The notes: a model not told the origin generated them from the sequence alone. 64,000 bases of DNA from Arthrobacter sp. 9V (GCF_902506065.1 NZ_LR732912.1:852387-916386); one strand, 5' to 3'; positions 16,948-25,648 are shown, counted from the stretch's first letter. A program made the numbers and translations.

Positions 16948-18297
16948 TCAGCCCTTGGGCCGCATGTCGTAGATGCGGCGAAGCTTGCCGTTGGACCGCT
17001 CCAGGGAACCGGGCTCCACTACGTCAACTACGCAAGATGACCCGACGTGGATCTTGATCTGCTCACGCAAGGTGTGTGCCGCCGTCGTGCCTGCCTCGGT
17101 GGGGACGTTCTCACGGCGTTCGATCTTCACGGTCAGTGAATCCATGCGCTTGCCCTCGGGGCGGGTGATTTCCAGCTGGAAGTGCGGGCTCAGCTCGGGG
17201 ATGCGCAGGGCGATTTCCTCGATCTGGGACGGGAACAGGTTCACGCCGCGAAGGATGATCATGTCGTCGCTGCGGCCGGTGATGCGGCCCATGCGCCGGT
17301 GTGCGGGGCGGGCGGTGCCCGGGAGCAGGCGTGTGAGGTCCTTGGTGCGGTAGCGGATGATCGGCAGTGCTTCCTTGGTCAGGGAAGTGAAGACCAGTTC
17401 GCCGGGCTCGCCATCTCCGAGAACACGCGAGTGGTCAAAAGGATCGATGATTTCGGGGCGGAAGTGATCCTCCCAAATGTGGCAGCCGTCCTGCGTTTCA
17501 ACAGCTTCGCCGGCAACGCCGGGGCCCATGACTTCGGAGAGCCCGTAGATGTCCGAGGCCTTGATGTTCATGGTGGTTTCGAGTTCGTGGCGCATTTCTT
17601 CGGTCCACGGTTCGGCGCCCAGGACGGCGTATTTGAGCGACGTCGATCGGGGGTCGATGCCCTGGTGCTGCATGGCGTCGGCGATGGTGAGCAGGTAGGT
17701 GGGTGTGGCCAGGATGGCGTCAGGCTTGAAGTCCTGGATGAGCTGGATCTGGCGTTCGGTTTGGCCGCCGGAGATGGGGATGACGGTGCAGCCGAGTGCT
17801 TCAGCGCCCGCGTGCGCACCAAGTCCGCCGGTGAACAGGCCGTAGCCGTAGGCGTTGTGGACCTTCATGCCGGGGCGGACGCCGGAGGCACGGAAGGATC
17901 GCGCCACAAGGGTTGCCCAGTTGGCGAGGTCGTTCTTGGTGTACCCCACCACAGTGGGGCGGCCGGTGGTGCCGGAACTGGCGTGGATGCGCGCCACCTG
18001 ATCCTGGGGGACGGCGAACATGCCGAACGGGTACTCCAGGCGGAGGTCTTCCTTGGTGGTGTAGGGGAACTTGCCGAGGTCGCTCAACTCGCGGAGGTCC
18101 GAGGGGTGTACGCCGGCTTCATCAAACTTCCGCTTGTACAGCGGCACTCGATCATAGGCGTAGGCCACCGTGTGCTGGAGGCGCGTGAGTTGGAGGGCCT
18201 CGAGTTCGTCACGGGAGATTGTTTCTTCACGGTCCAGCACGGGGTCAGTTGCCTTGGAGGAGGAAGCTGCGGGTGCGGCCACGGTGTTCTGGGACAT
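16948..18297 (-). CDS. paaK: PaaK: phenylacetate-CoA ligase
   Basis: The 449-residue enzyme activates phenylacetate to phenylacetyl-CoA with ATP, the entry step of the pathway. Visible family motifs are ARIHASSGTTGRPTVVGYT near residue 105 (the P-loop of adenylate-forming enzymes), the DIYGLSEVMGPGVAGE stretch near residue 245 and GRSDDMIILRGVNLFPSQIE near residue 345, containing the hinge to the C-terminal lid. ATG 18297 is chosen; a much longer open frame upstream overlaps paaI and is a shadow. The first 25 residues are Ala/Ser-rich and vary in this family. It begins 7 bp after the paaI stop, so the two are co-translated. Confidence 0.94.
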   Translation of the reverse strand: MSQNTVAAPAASSSKATDPVLDREETISRDELEALQLTRLQHTVAYAYDRVPLYKRKFDEAGVHPSDLRELSDLGKFPYTTKEDLRLEYPFGMFAVPQDQVARIHASSGTTGRPTVVGYTKNDLANWATLVARSFRASGVRPGMKVHNAYGYGLFTGGLGAHAGAEALGCTVIPISGGQTERQIQLIQDFKPDAILATPTYLLTIADAMQHQGIDPRSTSLKYAVLGAEPWTEEMRHELETTMNIKASDIYGLSEVMGPGVAGEAVETQDGCHIWEDHFRPEIIDPFDHSRVLGDGEPGELVFTSLTKEALPIIRYRTKDLTRLLPGTARPAHRRMGRITGRSDDMIILRGVNLFPSQIEEIALRIPELSPHFQLEITRPEGKRMDSLTVKIERRENVPTEAGTTAAHTLREQIKIHVGSSCVVDVVEPGSLERSNGKLRRIYDMRPKG

Positions 18298-18304
18298 GGG
18301 GTTC

Positions 18305-18787
18305 CTACTTCTTGGAGATGGTGCGGCTGCGGCCACGGAACTCGGCAATGAGTTCCCCGCTTGCGGGATCGGAAACTGCGGGATCGGTGGGGTTGGAGTC
18401 TGCGTCGGGCGAGGCCGCGTAGATCTGGATGTCGTAGAGGCCGCTTCGCCCGGTGCTCGCGCGCCGGTTTGCGACGGCGGTGACCACTTGGCCTTGGAAC
18501 GCGGGCTTAATGAAGTTGATGTCGACGCCGGACGCCACCGTGATGTTGGCGGCTTGCTCGGGCGTGGGGCTGGCCGGGTTGCAGGCCAGCGCGAATGCTG
18601 TGTCACCGAAGGCGAAGATCATTCCGCCATGGGCCATACCAAATCCGTTGAGCATCTCTTGGCGGAGGTGCATGCGGATGGTGGCGTGGCCGTCGTCGAG
18701 CTTGAGGACCTCAATGCCCATCCATTCAGACGCGTAGTCGTTCGTCAGGATGTGGTGCGAAGCACCGGAGAGGGTTGTTTCAACCAT
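18305..18787 (-). CDS. paaI: PaaI: hydroxyphenylacetyl-CoA thioesterase
   Basis: The 160-residue hot-dog fold protein contains MLNGFGMAHGGMIFAFGDTAFALACN near residues 45-70, the PaaI signature where Asn, His-Gly-Gly and Asp shape the active site. PaaI frees CoA from hydroxylated or stalled phenylacetyl-CoA intermediates so the pathway does not trap CoA. The C-terminal 20 residues extend beyond the core. GGAGG lies 10 nt before ATG 18787. It is the first gene of the paaI-K-R operon, whose promoter and operator sit 23-67 bp upstream. Confidence 0.92.
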   Translation of the reverse strand: MVETTLSGASHHILTNDYASEWMGIEVLKLDDGHATIRMHLRQEMLNGFGMAHGGMIFAFGDTAFALACNPASPTPEQAANITVASGVDINFIKPAFQGQVVTAVANRRASTGRSGLYDIQIYAASPDADSNPTDPAVSDPASGELIAEFRGRSRTISKK

Positions 18788-18809
18788 GCGTCATTGCCTC
18801 CAGCTTTAT

Positions 18810-18854
18810 TTACCGAATGTTCATTAGGTAATCCCAGATCGCGCCACGTGTCAA
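18810..18854 (-). promoter_or_regulatory. Promoter and PaaR-type operator of paaI-K-R
   Basis: On the minus strand TTGACA (18849-18854) is followed after 17 bp by TTACCT (18826-18831) as a -10. A 22-bp palindrome at 18810-18831, half sites TTACCGAATGT and TCATTAGGTAA (9 of 11 pairs), covers that -10. A bound repressor would block RNA polymerase. Confidence 0.78.
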
Positions 18855-18895
18855 GACTGGACCACGATTCGCCCACAGCTAGTAGCCTCGGAAGC

Positions 18896-19474
18896 ATGCC
18901 CGAAATTGAGCTCCCCATCATCACCGACCGACTCATTCTGCGCCGCTTCGAAGCCGAGGACCTTGAACGGTTCCACGGATACCAGTCACTTCCGGAAACT
19001 GCCCGGTTCCTTTTCCGGAACGAGCTGAGCAGAACCAGGTCCATGGAAGTCCTTGGCCGCTACGCCAACTTCGAGTTCAACCAGGAAGGCGATTGGATCT
19101 GCCTGGCCATTGAGCGCAAGGACCACCCCGGTCTCATGGGCGAGGTAGTACTGAAGTGGTTGGAGGGGACGGGCCAAGCTGAGCTTGGCTGGATTCTCCA
19201 CCCTGAGGCGCGCGGCCATGGCTTTGCCACCGAAGCAGCTGAGGCTGTGATGAAGCTTGCCTTCGAGAAACTGGCCTTCCATCGCATTGACGCCAAGCTG
19301 GATGCGCTTAACGCCGGTTCTGCAGGCATCTGCAAGCGCCTGGGCATGCGGCTGGAAGCAACCTTGGTGGATAACTGGCACTACAAGGGCCAGTGGGCTA
19401 CCGAGAACATTTACGCGATGTTGGACTCGGAGTGGCGCAAGCGTCATCACCCATGGACGCGGACCATTAAGTGA
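18896..19474 (+). CDS. GNAT-family N-acetyltransferase (RimJ/RimL type)
   Basis: The 192-residue protein starts IITDRLILRRFEAEDLERFH, the usual N-terminus of the Acetyltransf_3 group that acetylates N-terminal amino groups, antibiotics or small amines. The acetyl-CoA loop is HPEARGHGFATEAAEAVMKL near residue 100, followed by FHRIDAKLDALNAGSAGICKRLGM, also typical. The start ATG 18896 gives a normal family length; the long open frame upstream is antisense to paaK/paaI. The 3' end overlaps the convergent GGDEF-EAL gene by 8 bp, with no space for a terminator. The substrate is unknown. Confidence 0.85.
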   Translation: MPEIELPIITDRLILRRFEAEDLERFHGYQSLPETARFLFRNELSRTRSMEVLGRYANFEFNQEGDWICLAIERKDHPGLMGEVVLKWLEGTGQAELGWILHPEARGHGFATEAAEAVMKLAFEKLAFHRIDAKLDALNAGSAGICKRLGMRLEATLVDNWHYKGQWATENIYAMLDSEWRKRHHPWTRTIK

Positions 19475-21020
19475 CGGGCCAGGTCCTGTGGTGTTTCAGC
19501 TGTTCGGTCAGCTGCGGCTCAGGCAGCGGCCGGCTGAAGTAGTACCCCTGTCCGCTGGTGCAACCGATGCTCAGCAGGTAGTCGGCTTGCTCCACGCTTT
19601 CAATGCCTTCCCACACGGCGGCCAATCCACAGGCGCGGATCAATTGCAGGACGGCGGCCAGGAGGGCCGGCTGGGCGGGGTCGCTGCCCAGGGCCGAAAG
19701 CAGGGTCCGGTCAACTTTGACCGTGTCCACGGGCAATTGGCGCAAGTAGCTGATGGAGGAGTAGCCGGTTCCGAAATCGTCAATTTCCAACCCGACTCCA
19801 AGGCGCCGGAGGCTGTTGAGCGTGTAACGGTCAAGGTCGTTGCCTTGGATGACGGCGCTTTCTGTCAGCTCCAAGACCAGGAGCGATGGATCCAGTCCGG
19901 CTGAAGCCAGGGCCTCGCGTACGTCTTCAATGAATTCCAACCGCTGCAGGTCCGCCGCGGAAACATTGATGCGCATGCTGAAGTTGTGGCCCGCCGTCTC
20001 CGGGTCGCTTCGCCATTGTTTCAACTGCTCGACGGCGGTGCGAAGCACCCAGCCGCCCAGATCGGAAATCATGCCCGTTTCCTCTGCGATGGGGATGAAC
20101 TCGTCCGGCATGATGATCCCTCGGGTGGGGTGGTTCCACCGGACCAAGGCTTCCACGCCTTCAATTTCGCGGGTATCAAGCCTGATGATGGGTTGGTAGT
20201 AGAGCACCAGCTGGGAACCGGTAATCGCCTCTTTGAGTTCCCCCACCATCTGATTCCGCATTTGCCGGGCCAGCAGCATGTCAGGTTCGAACATCTTGAG
20301 CTTGCCGCGTCCATCCGCCTTGGACTCGTACATGGCAATGTCCGCTTCCATCATGAGCTCTTCGGCCCGTTGGCCGGGATCGGCCATGCGAAGGCCCATG
20401 CTGACCCCGCAACGGAGATGTTGGCCTTCAATTTCCATCACTCCCACCACGGCGGCGAGGATCCGGCTGCCTATGGCGCTGGCCTCCGCCGGTGACACCC
20501 CCGGAAGCAGGACTGCGAACTCGTCACCGCCCATGCGGGCCACCATGTCCTGTTCGCGCACCGCGCTGCTGATACGTGTGGCCACTGTTTCCAGGACTTT
20601 GTCACCGATGGTGTGCCCCAGCGAATCATTGATCGCTTTGAATCCGTCCATATCCAGCAGGAGGATGGCCGGCCGCTTGTTGCCTTGGCCGCCGTTCGCT
20701 TGAGCCTCGCTCAGAGCGGTGGCGAAAGCGGAGCGGTTGCTCAGGCCCGTCAGGGGATCAGTCATGGCCATGTGCCGCATGGCCAAGTGCGCCTCATTGA
20801 GCTGTTGCGTACGGGCTTGGACTCTCTGTTCAAGCTCTTCGTAGACAATCTGCAGATCTTCGGCCAAGAGGTTGGTGCCCATGATCACCGCATCAATCTC
20901 ATCGCGGGCTTCAGAGACGGGGATCCTCGTGTTCAGGTCGCCTGCGGCCAACCTGACAATGCCTTCCAGGAGCAGCCCCAAGCGGGGGTCGTTCGTGGAA
21001 TACGGTTCTGCGTCAGGCAT
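19467..21020 (-). CDS. Cyclic-di-GMP enzyme with HAMP-like, GGDEF and EAL domains
   Basis: The 517-residue protein begins with a HAMP-like stretch (IVRLAAGDLNTRIPV) and a coiled coil (EELEQRVQARTQQLNEAH) but no membrane helix, so it is probably cytosolic. The GGDEF domain carries an intact active site (VARMGGDEFAVLLPG, near residue 158) with the inhibitory RxxD site (REQD) five residues before it. The EAL domain keeps EALVRW, ELTES and DDFGTGYSS, so both cyclase and phosphodiesterase activity are possible. ATG 21020 is preferred over GTG 21026 because GGGGA lies 6-7 nt upstream. It follows the TPR-like gene with essentially no gap, suggesting a functional pair. Confidence 0.9.
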   Translation of the reverse strand: MPDAEPYSTNDPRLGLLLEGIVRLAAGDLNTRIPVSEARDEIDAVIMGTNLLAEDLQIVYEELEQRVQARTQQLNEAHLAMRHMAMTDPLTGLSNRSAFATALSEAQANGGQGNKRPAILLLDMDGFKAINDSLGHTIGDKVLETVATRISSAVREQDMVARMGGDEFAVLLPGVSPAEASAIGSRILAAVVGVMEIEGQHLRCGVSMGLRMADPGQRAEELMMEADIAMYESKADGRGKLKMFEPDMLLARQMRNQMVGELKEAITGSQLVLYYQPIIRLDTREIEGVEALVRWNHPTRGIIMPDEFIPIAEETGMISDLGGWVLRTAVEQLKQWRSDPETAGHNFSMRINVSAADLQRLEFIEDVREALASAGLDPSLLVLELTESAVIQGNDLDRYTLNSLRRLGVGLEIDDFGTGYSSISYLRQLPVDTVKVDRTLLSALGSDPAQPALLAAVLQLIRACGLAAVWEGIESVEQADYLLSIGCTSGQGYYFSRPLPEPQLTEQLKHHRTWPVT

Positions 21021-21022
21021 GC

Positions 21023-22090
21023 TCACTCCCCGTGGGACCCGCCCCGGCGCCGGACGCTCTGCCGAAGATGTTCGCGGACGGCCGCGCTGCGCTCCGGCAA
21101 GGCCGCCAGCTCAAAGAGTTTTGCTGCTTCTTCGAAAGCAACAAGGCTTTCATCAATTCGTTGGGATGCCAGCAAAGTCCGCCCCAGGAGGAAATGCGCT
21201 TCGGCACCCGTTTGAGTTGCCAGAATGGAGGAGCGGCCGCATAGCGGTTCGAGGATGGCCAATGCTTCCTGCATATCACCAGCGAGGTAATTCCAATGGG
21301 CGCGGACCAAGGACATTTCCAAATGATCCCGCTCGGATCCGCCCACAATGTCCGTTGCCAGCTCCGCCCGCTCAATGCAGCGAAGCGTCGCAGCGTCAGC
21401 GAGTTTCGCCTGTAGGCGCATTTCGGCCGAGGCGCGGTTGAAGCGCGCCCACAAATCAACGTCCTTTGACGGTGAAAGCCTTTCTGCGGCCAGATCGTGA
21501 TACCGGCCCCCGTCGGCTACCCGGTCCGCCAGGAAAGCCACGTTGCCGATCACCCAGTAACCCTTGCCCGCAGTGTCCTCGTCAACGTCATCGGTAATCA
21601 AAGTTTCCAGAACAAGGCATTCCCGCCATGCGTCATCCAGCAGCCGGCTCTCGGCCAAGGCGGCGATCAAGGCGCGCTGGGCCAGGACTTGCACGTAAAG
21701 GAGGTCCGGGTCCGTGGCGGCGAGTTTTGCGGCGTCGGCTGCCATGGTTGCCGCTTCGGCAAGCCGGCCGAGGCCTTGGAGTCCAATGGCCACCATTGTT
21801 CCCGCCTTGGCCCCCAGTTCAGGCGAGGAAGCAGTAAGACTGTGGTCGTTCAGGGCTGAGGCCAACGCCAGGAATTTCTCAATCTTTCCCTGATCACGGA
21901 GGCATTCCGCCTGCAGGTAACGCATGTTCCACCAGGCGGGTTCATCGCCGGCGTCGCGGGCCAGCCCGGCAGCTTCTGCAGCCAGCACGAAGGACTCGTC
22001 AAAGTCCCGCGCCTTCCATTTGGCGCGTGCATTGAGTCCGGCAACAAGGTGGGGGGCCAGGTGGGGACTTTGCATATGCCCATTATCCAT
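21023..22090 (-). CDS. Tetratricopeptide-like helical repeat protein
   Basis: The 355-residue protein consists of helix pairs with Ala-rich TPR-like spacing: WKARDFDESFVLAAEAAGLA, WWNMRYLQAECLRDQGKIEKF, GLGRLAEAATMAADAAKLA and HFLLGRTLLASQRIDESLVAFEEA. No signal peptide, membrane segment or catalytic motif is visible. Repeats of this type bind partner proteins. The stop codon abuts the start of the GGDEF-EAL gene, so the partner may be that enzyme; this is inferred from gene order. It is transcribed divergently from the small peptide gene at 22183, with 92 bp between them. Confidence 0.75.
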   Translation of the reverse strand: MDNGHMQSPHLAPHLVAGLNARAKWKARDFDESFVLAAEAAGLARDAGDEPAWWNMRYLQAECLRDQGKIEKFLALASALNDHSLTASSPELGAKAGTMVAIGLQGLGRLAEAATMAADAAKLAATDPDLLYVQVLAQRALIAALAESRLLDDAWRECLVLETLITDDVDEDTAGKGYWVIGNVAFLADRVADGGRYHDLAAERLSPSKDVDLWARFNRASAEMRLQAKLADAATLRCIERAELATDIVGGSERDHLEMSLVRAHWNYLAGDMQEALAILEPLCGRSSILATQTGAEAHFLLGRTLLASQRIDESLVAFEEAAKLFELAALPERSAAVREHLRQSVRRRGGSHGE

Positions 22091-22182
22091 GTCATTACGG
22101 AAGAAAAGCTCGTATAGTTTGCCCCGTGACTTTATTCAAGTCACAGTCAACAAATTCGCATCAGTACGAAAGGGCATAGCGG

Positions 22183-22353
22183 ATGAAAAAATTTGCGGCA
22201 ACCCTGCTCATGGCGGCGGTTCTGGCAGTAACCGGATTCGCTGCCCCGGCCAACGCCGAGCCTACGCAGGACAGCACGGCAATTGGCTGGTGGCCTAACA
22301 GCACCACCACAGGTAAGACGAACACCACCAGCATCGGTTGGTGGCCGAACTAA
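22183..22353 (+). CDS. Small secreted peptide with duplicated IGWWPN motif
   Basis: This 56-codon frame encodes a clear Sec signal peptide: MKKF, a hydrophobic run LLMAAVLAVTGFAA, and a cleavage site ANA-E near residue 26. The mature peptide would have about 31 residues and carries two near-identical modules, STAIGWWPN and TTSIGWWPN, joined by a Thr-rich linker with GKTN. The last residue is the final Asn of module two. The two modules use different synonymous codons for Gly and Pro, which points to selection on the protein. GAAAGGG lies 8 nt before the ATG, and a strong terminator follows 40 bp after the stop. I do not recognise a named family. Roles as a signalling or surface peptide are speculation. 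Confidence 0.8.
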   Translation: MKKFAATLLMAAVLAVTGFAAPANAEPTQDSTAIGWWPNSTTTGKTNTTSIGWWPN

Positions 22354-22392
22354 ACATTGGGGGAGCGCCTCTCAAGGCCTCATGAGCTAAAT

Positions 22393-22429
22393 TGATGCCC
22401 CGGGCTGCTGCCCGGGGCATCAGTTTTAT
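22393..22429. terminator. Bidirectional hairpin terminator
   Basis: A perfect 13-bp stem, TGATGCCCCGGGC (22393-22405) against 22410-22422 with loop TGCT, is followed by GTTTTATT. It ends the small peptide transcript and lies 3' of the convergent histidine kinase gene. Confidence 0.9.
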
Positions 22430-22501
22430 TTCGTAGCATGTCGAGCATTAGTGACCACAGATCATATCTCTGTTGCCCTGCTGTGACACGGATGTCACAG
22501 C

Positions 22502-24145
22502 CTATGGCCCGCCCACCGGCAACTCCACTGACACCGTGGTTCCGGACCCCAGAGTGGAGTCGAAGACCATCCGCCCCATGTGACGGCTGATGATGTCGTT
22601 GGCGATCGCCAGTCCCAATCCGCTGCCGGGCACCGCCGCTGACGTGGCGTTGGATGCGCGGTAGAACCGGGTCAGGATGTGGGGGAGATCGTGCTCCGGG
22701 ATGCCAAGGCCATTGTCGGCAATCCGGACGAGGGCTGCGGGGCCGCCGTCCTGGGATGCTGACATGGCGCTGGTGATGCCAACGCGGCCGCCCTCGGGCG
22801 TGAACTTGATGGCGTTGGCCACGATGTTGGTGAACACCTGTTCGAGCTTGGCTTCGTCTGCCGTGACTTCAATGTCCTCGGTGGCCTCCGTGAAGGACAC
22901 GGAAACATGGCGGGACTCGGCCAGTGGCCGGAGCGTTGCCACCACCACTTGGAGGAGTTTGTCTATGTCAACCGGTTTGAGGTCCAGGTTGCTGCCGTCC
23001 TGCATGGAGACGGTAAGCATGTCCTCGATGAGCCTGCGAAGACGGTCCGAGTTCCGGGCAATGACTTCGAGCATCTTCCTGATACCGTCCGGAACGGGCC
23101 CCCCGGAACCATCCTGGATCATGTCCAGGTAGGCGGTGATGGAAGTAAGCGGGGTCCGTAGTTCATGGTTCACGGTGGCCAGGAAGTCTGTCTTGGCCTT
23201 ATCCAGTTGCCTCAACTGGTGCAGTACCCGCTGTTGGGCGCTGATGAGGTGGCCTTGGATCAGCCCGTGGGCAACGTTCCCGGCAACGTGCTGCATCAAG
23301 GCGATCTCAGGTCGGGTCCAGTCGTGCCGTTCCTGCACGGTGGACAAGAGAATGATTCCCATGGCGGAGCCGCCTTCGCCAACGGGGAGCAGCACAGTGG
23401 ATACAGGGTTGAGCTCGCCGGACCAGTCCCGCAGAGCACGGGCGATCTTTGAGTCGGGGTCTTCCCGGTGGTCCGTCACGGCGAGGACGTCTGCGTCGGC
23501 CCACAGCCTGTTGGCTGTCTCCGTGATGACGTTTTCGCTTTCGCCAAGCTTGGCGGGCAGCAACGGAAGGCCCGGACGGTTCCATTGCGCGCGGATACTG
23601 GGGACCCGTTCGTCGCGGAAGGTAGCAAACCACACGTGGTCCACTCCCAAGGCCTCGCCGAATCCTCTAACCACGTGCTCGGCAATCAGTTGCGGATCAT
23701 TGGTCTGCCTGATCGCTGCAGAGACGTTGCGCAGGCTTTCCCGCAGGGCTTCGATTTCTCCACGGGAGCGTGCGCGTTCCCGTGCACGTCCAATGAGGGT
23801 TTCAACCCGGTGGACCAGTTCGCCGGGACGTACCGGACTGATGACGTAGTCCGCTATCCGCCACGACTCCACTTCTTCAAGGTCCACCGACTCCTGCTCG
23901 TCAAGGAGCAGCAGAACAGGAACTCCGGGACTCCGCAGCCCATGAGCGAGGGAATTCTCCGCAATTACCACTGAGGGACGTTGTTCCTGCAGCTGCAAGG
24001 CCATGGAAGCTGTGTCTGTGGCAGGGAAAACCAGGAAGCCCGCGGCATCAAGCGCTGAGGTTGTGGCTGCCAAACGGTCATGGTCCGGGTCCGCCACCAC
24101 AGCCGAACGCGAGGCATGCTGTTCTCTGGCAACGGTCTCGCCCAC
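22502..24145 (-). CDS. Sensor histidine kinase with degenerate receiver and GAF domains
   Basis: The 547-residue kinase has four parts. Residues 15-120 look like a receiver fold but read PSVVIAENSLAHGL where a phospho-accepting Asp is expected, so this domain probably cannot be phosphorylated. Residues 130-290 form a GAF-like sensor. A dimerisation domain carries FLATVNHELRTPL near residue 325 with the phospho-His. The ATP-binding domain shows IVANAIKFT, DNGLGIPE and GSGLGLAIAND. There is no membrane segment, so it senses a cytosolic signal. GTG 24145 is preceded by AAGGGG. No response-regulator gene adjoins it; the STAS-like gene is divergent. Confidence 0.9.
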   Translation of the reverse strand: MGETVAREQHASRSAVVADPDHDRLAATTSALDAAGFLVFPATDTASMALQLQEQRPSVVIAENSLAHGLRSPGVPVLLLLDEQESVDLEEVESWRIADYVISPVRPGELVHRVETLIGRARERARSRGEIEALRESLRNVSAAIRQTNDPQLIAEHVVRGFGEALGVDHVWFATFRDERVPSIRAQWNRPGLPLLPAKLGESENVITETANRLWADADVLAVTDHREDPDSKIARALRDWSGELNPVSTVLLPVGEGGSAMGIILLSTVQERHDWTRPEIALMQHVAGNVAHGLIQGHLISAQQRVLHQLRQLDKAKTDFLATVNHELRTPLTSITAYLDMIQDGSGGPVPDGIRKMLEVIARNSDRLRRLIEDMLTVSMQDGSNLDLKPVDIDKLLQVVVATLRPLAESRHVSVSFTEATEDIEVTADEAKLEQVFTNIVANAIKFTPEGGRVGITSAMSASQDGGPAALVRIADNGLGIPEHDLPHILTRFYRASNATSAAVPGSGLGLAIANDIISRHMGRMVFDSTLGSGTTVSVELPVGGP

Positions 24146-24364
24146 TGAGCCCCTTCCGTTCCAACATTTGTCCTCGGTAATTCAGGATTTGGCAACACAC
24201 TATCAGCGGCATAGCGGCCAGTGGCCGCCCAAGGGGAAATGGGCTTTTTGAGTCGTGGGACACACCTTTACTTTGGCTCCCTGATTAGACAGCCTAGAGG
24301 GAGTGGCTGTGGGGGATCCATTCCGGTTTTCCCCTGCAGCTGTCCTGAATGCACTAGGAGAACT

Positions 24365-24748
24365 GTGGACCACCCAGCTACACCGCAAGACCACCAAGAG
24401 GTGACTTTCGAGTTGGAACTCGAAGCCCCCGGGATCCTTCGCCTGACGTGGCCGCGGGGCGCCAGAATCAAGGAACCTGATGCCCAGAGGGCCATGGACA
24501 AGGTCAATGAGCTCTGCGGAACGGACCGGCACCCCATGATTGTTGACATGGCCACCACAGACGATGTCACCAGGGGCGCACGATCAGTCTTTGCCAAACC
24601 TTGCCAGGCTTCCCGGATCGCTCTCTGGGGTTCGTCTCCGGTGGACAGGGTCATTGCCAACTTTTTCCTTGGAATCATGAAGCCGCCATGCCCTACCAAG
24701 TTCTTTACGTCTGAAACAGAAGCGTTGGAGTGGCTGGTGGAGGCATAG
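24365..24748 (+). CDS. STAS/SpoIIAA-like small protein
   Basis: The 127-residue protein reads VTFELELEAPGILRLTWPRG, then HPMIVDMATTDDVTRGARSVF, FFLGIMKPPCPTKFF and TSETEALEWLVEA. This pattern fits the STAS/SpoIIAA-like proteins common beside sensor kinases in Arthrobacter relatives. No enzymatic motif is seen. GTG 24365 is chosen because AGGAG ends 4 nt upstream; the longer open frame begins in promoter DNA and gives a Cys-rich unlikely N-terminus. It is divergent from the histidine kinase with about 220 bp between starts, so it may be regulated jointly. Partner and function are unknown. Confidence 0.72.
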   Translation: MDHPATPQDHQEVTFELELEAPGILRLTWPRGARIKEPDAQRAMDKVNELCGTDRHPMIVDMATTDDVTRGARSVFAKPCQASRIALWGSSPVDRVIANFFLGIMKPPCPTKFFTSETEALEWLVEA

Positions 24749-24767
24749 CGCCCCATATATTTGGAGG

Positions 24768-25580
24768 ATGTTCTCCGCGCTCAAAAAGTACCTGCTGATC
24801 CCACGACTCATCAGGCTCTCCTCGGCCGCCCCCAAGGACCCGCTCACGGCGTGGGACAAGTACTGGGGCAATGTCCGTTCAACCGGTGCCACCGGCGATG
24901 TTTTGTGGGACTCGGGAAGCGCCCATGAACTGGATGGCTATCTTCCTCGCCTGTTGCAGTTGGATCCCACCCTTCCCATAGTGGATGTGGGGTGCGGGAA
25001 CGGCAGTTTCACGCGCCTGTTGGCCCAACATTTTCCGCACGCGTTGGGGCTCGATTACTCCGCCAATGCTGTGGACCGGGCCCGGCAGGAGGCAGCGGGA
25101 ATCACGACGGCGTCCTTCGCCGTGTGCGACCTGACGGCACCTGACGCTGCCCGGACCGTGGCGACGGCCCTGGAAGCTGCGGGCTGGACCGGGAACGCGA
25201 ATGTGTTCATCCGCGGTGTTTTGCACGTTTTGGACCGTAGCGGGCAGGCTTCCTTGGCCGCGAACCTGCTGCCCGTCGTCGGGACCCGCGGTGGCGTTTT
25301 CCTGGCCGAGACCAACTTCCCGGGTACGCCGGTGGACTATGTCAGCCATCTCGGAGCGACGCGAAAGTTCATTCCCGCGCCGCTCGAGGGGGCAATACGG
25401 GGTCTGCCGATGCCCGGCCGTTTCGGGGCCGCGCAACGGGCAAAGGCCTTCCCGACCTCGGATTGGAACCTTGTGGAGGAAGGTTCAACGAACATCGAAA
25501 CCCGCCCGCTGAGCAATCCGTCGTCCCCGGATCTCATCCCGGGCTACTACGCCCTGCTCCGGGCCCGCCAACCCAAGTGA
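24768..25580 (+). CDS. Class I SAM-dependent methyltransferase
   Basis: The 270-residue protein has the AdoMet-binding motif I PIVDVGCGNGSFTRLLAQHFP near residue 65, an acidic residue at the end of strand two (GLDYSANAVDRARQEA), and ASFAVCDLTAPD as motif II. Further on, VFIRGVLHVLDRSGQASLAANLLP fits motif III. The substrate is unknown. GGAGG touches ATG 24768 directly, so the spacing is abnormally short; either the start is inefficient or another codon is used. The gene starts 19 bp after the STAS-like gene, possibly the same transcript, and ends with a perfect hairpin. Confidence 0.82.
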   Translation: MFSALKKYLLIPRLIRLSSAAPKDPLTAWDKYWGNVRSTGATGDVLWDSGSAHELDGYLPRLLQLDPTLPIVDVGCGNGSFTRLLAQHFPHALGLDYSANAVDRARQEAAGITTASFAVCDLTAPDAARTVATALEAAGWTGNANVFIRGVLHVLDRSGQASLAANLLPVVGTRGGVFLAETNFPGTPVDYVSHLGATRKFIPAPLEGAIRGLPMPGRFGAAQRAKAFPTSDWNLVEEGSTNIETRPLSNPSSPDLIPGYYALLRARQPK

Positions 25581-25583
25581 GTC

Positions 25584-25625
25584 GCAGATCAGGCCGTTCT
25601 GAAGGCTGAGAACGGCCTGATCTGC
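25584..25625. terminator. Perfect 17-bp hairpin between convergent genes
   Basis: GCAGATCAGGCCGTTCT (25584-25600) pairs perfectly with 25609-25625 around GAAGGCTG. It starts 3 bp after the methyltransferase stop and lies 24 bp beyond the 3' end of the convergent peptidase gene. Confidence 0.88.
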
Positions 25626-25648
25626 TACTTAGATGGGTTCGGGGGAAT

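Noticed and set aside
17182..18351. 389-codon plus-strand frame opposite paaK
   Set aside because: High-GC third-position effect opposite a strongly conserved gene; composition (Gly, Val, Asp-rich) is typical of antisense frames.
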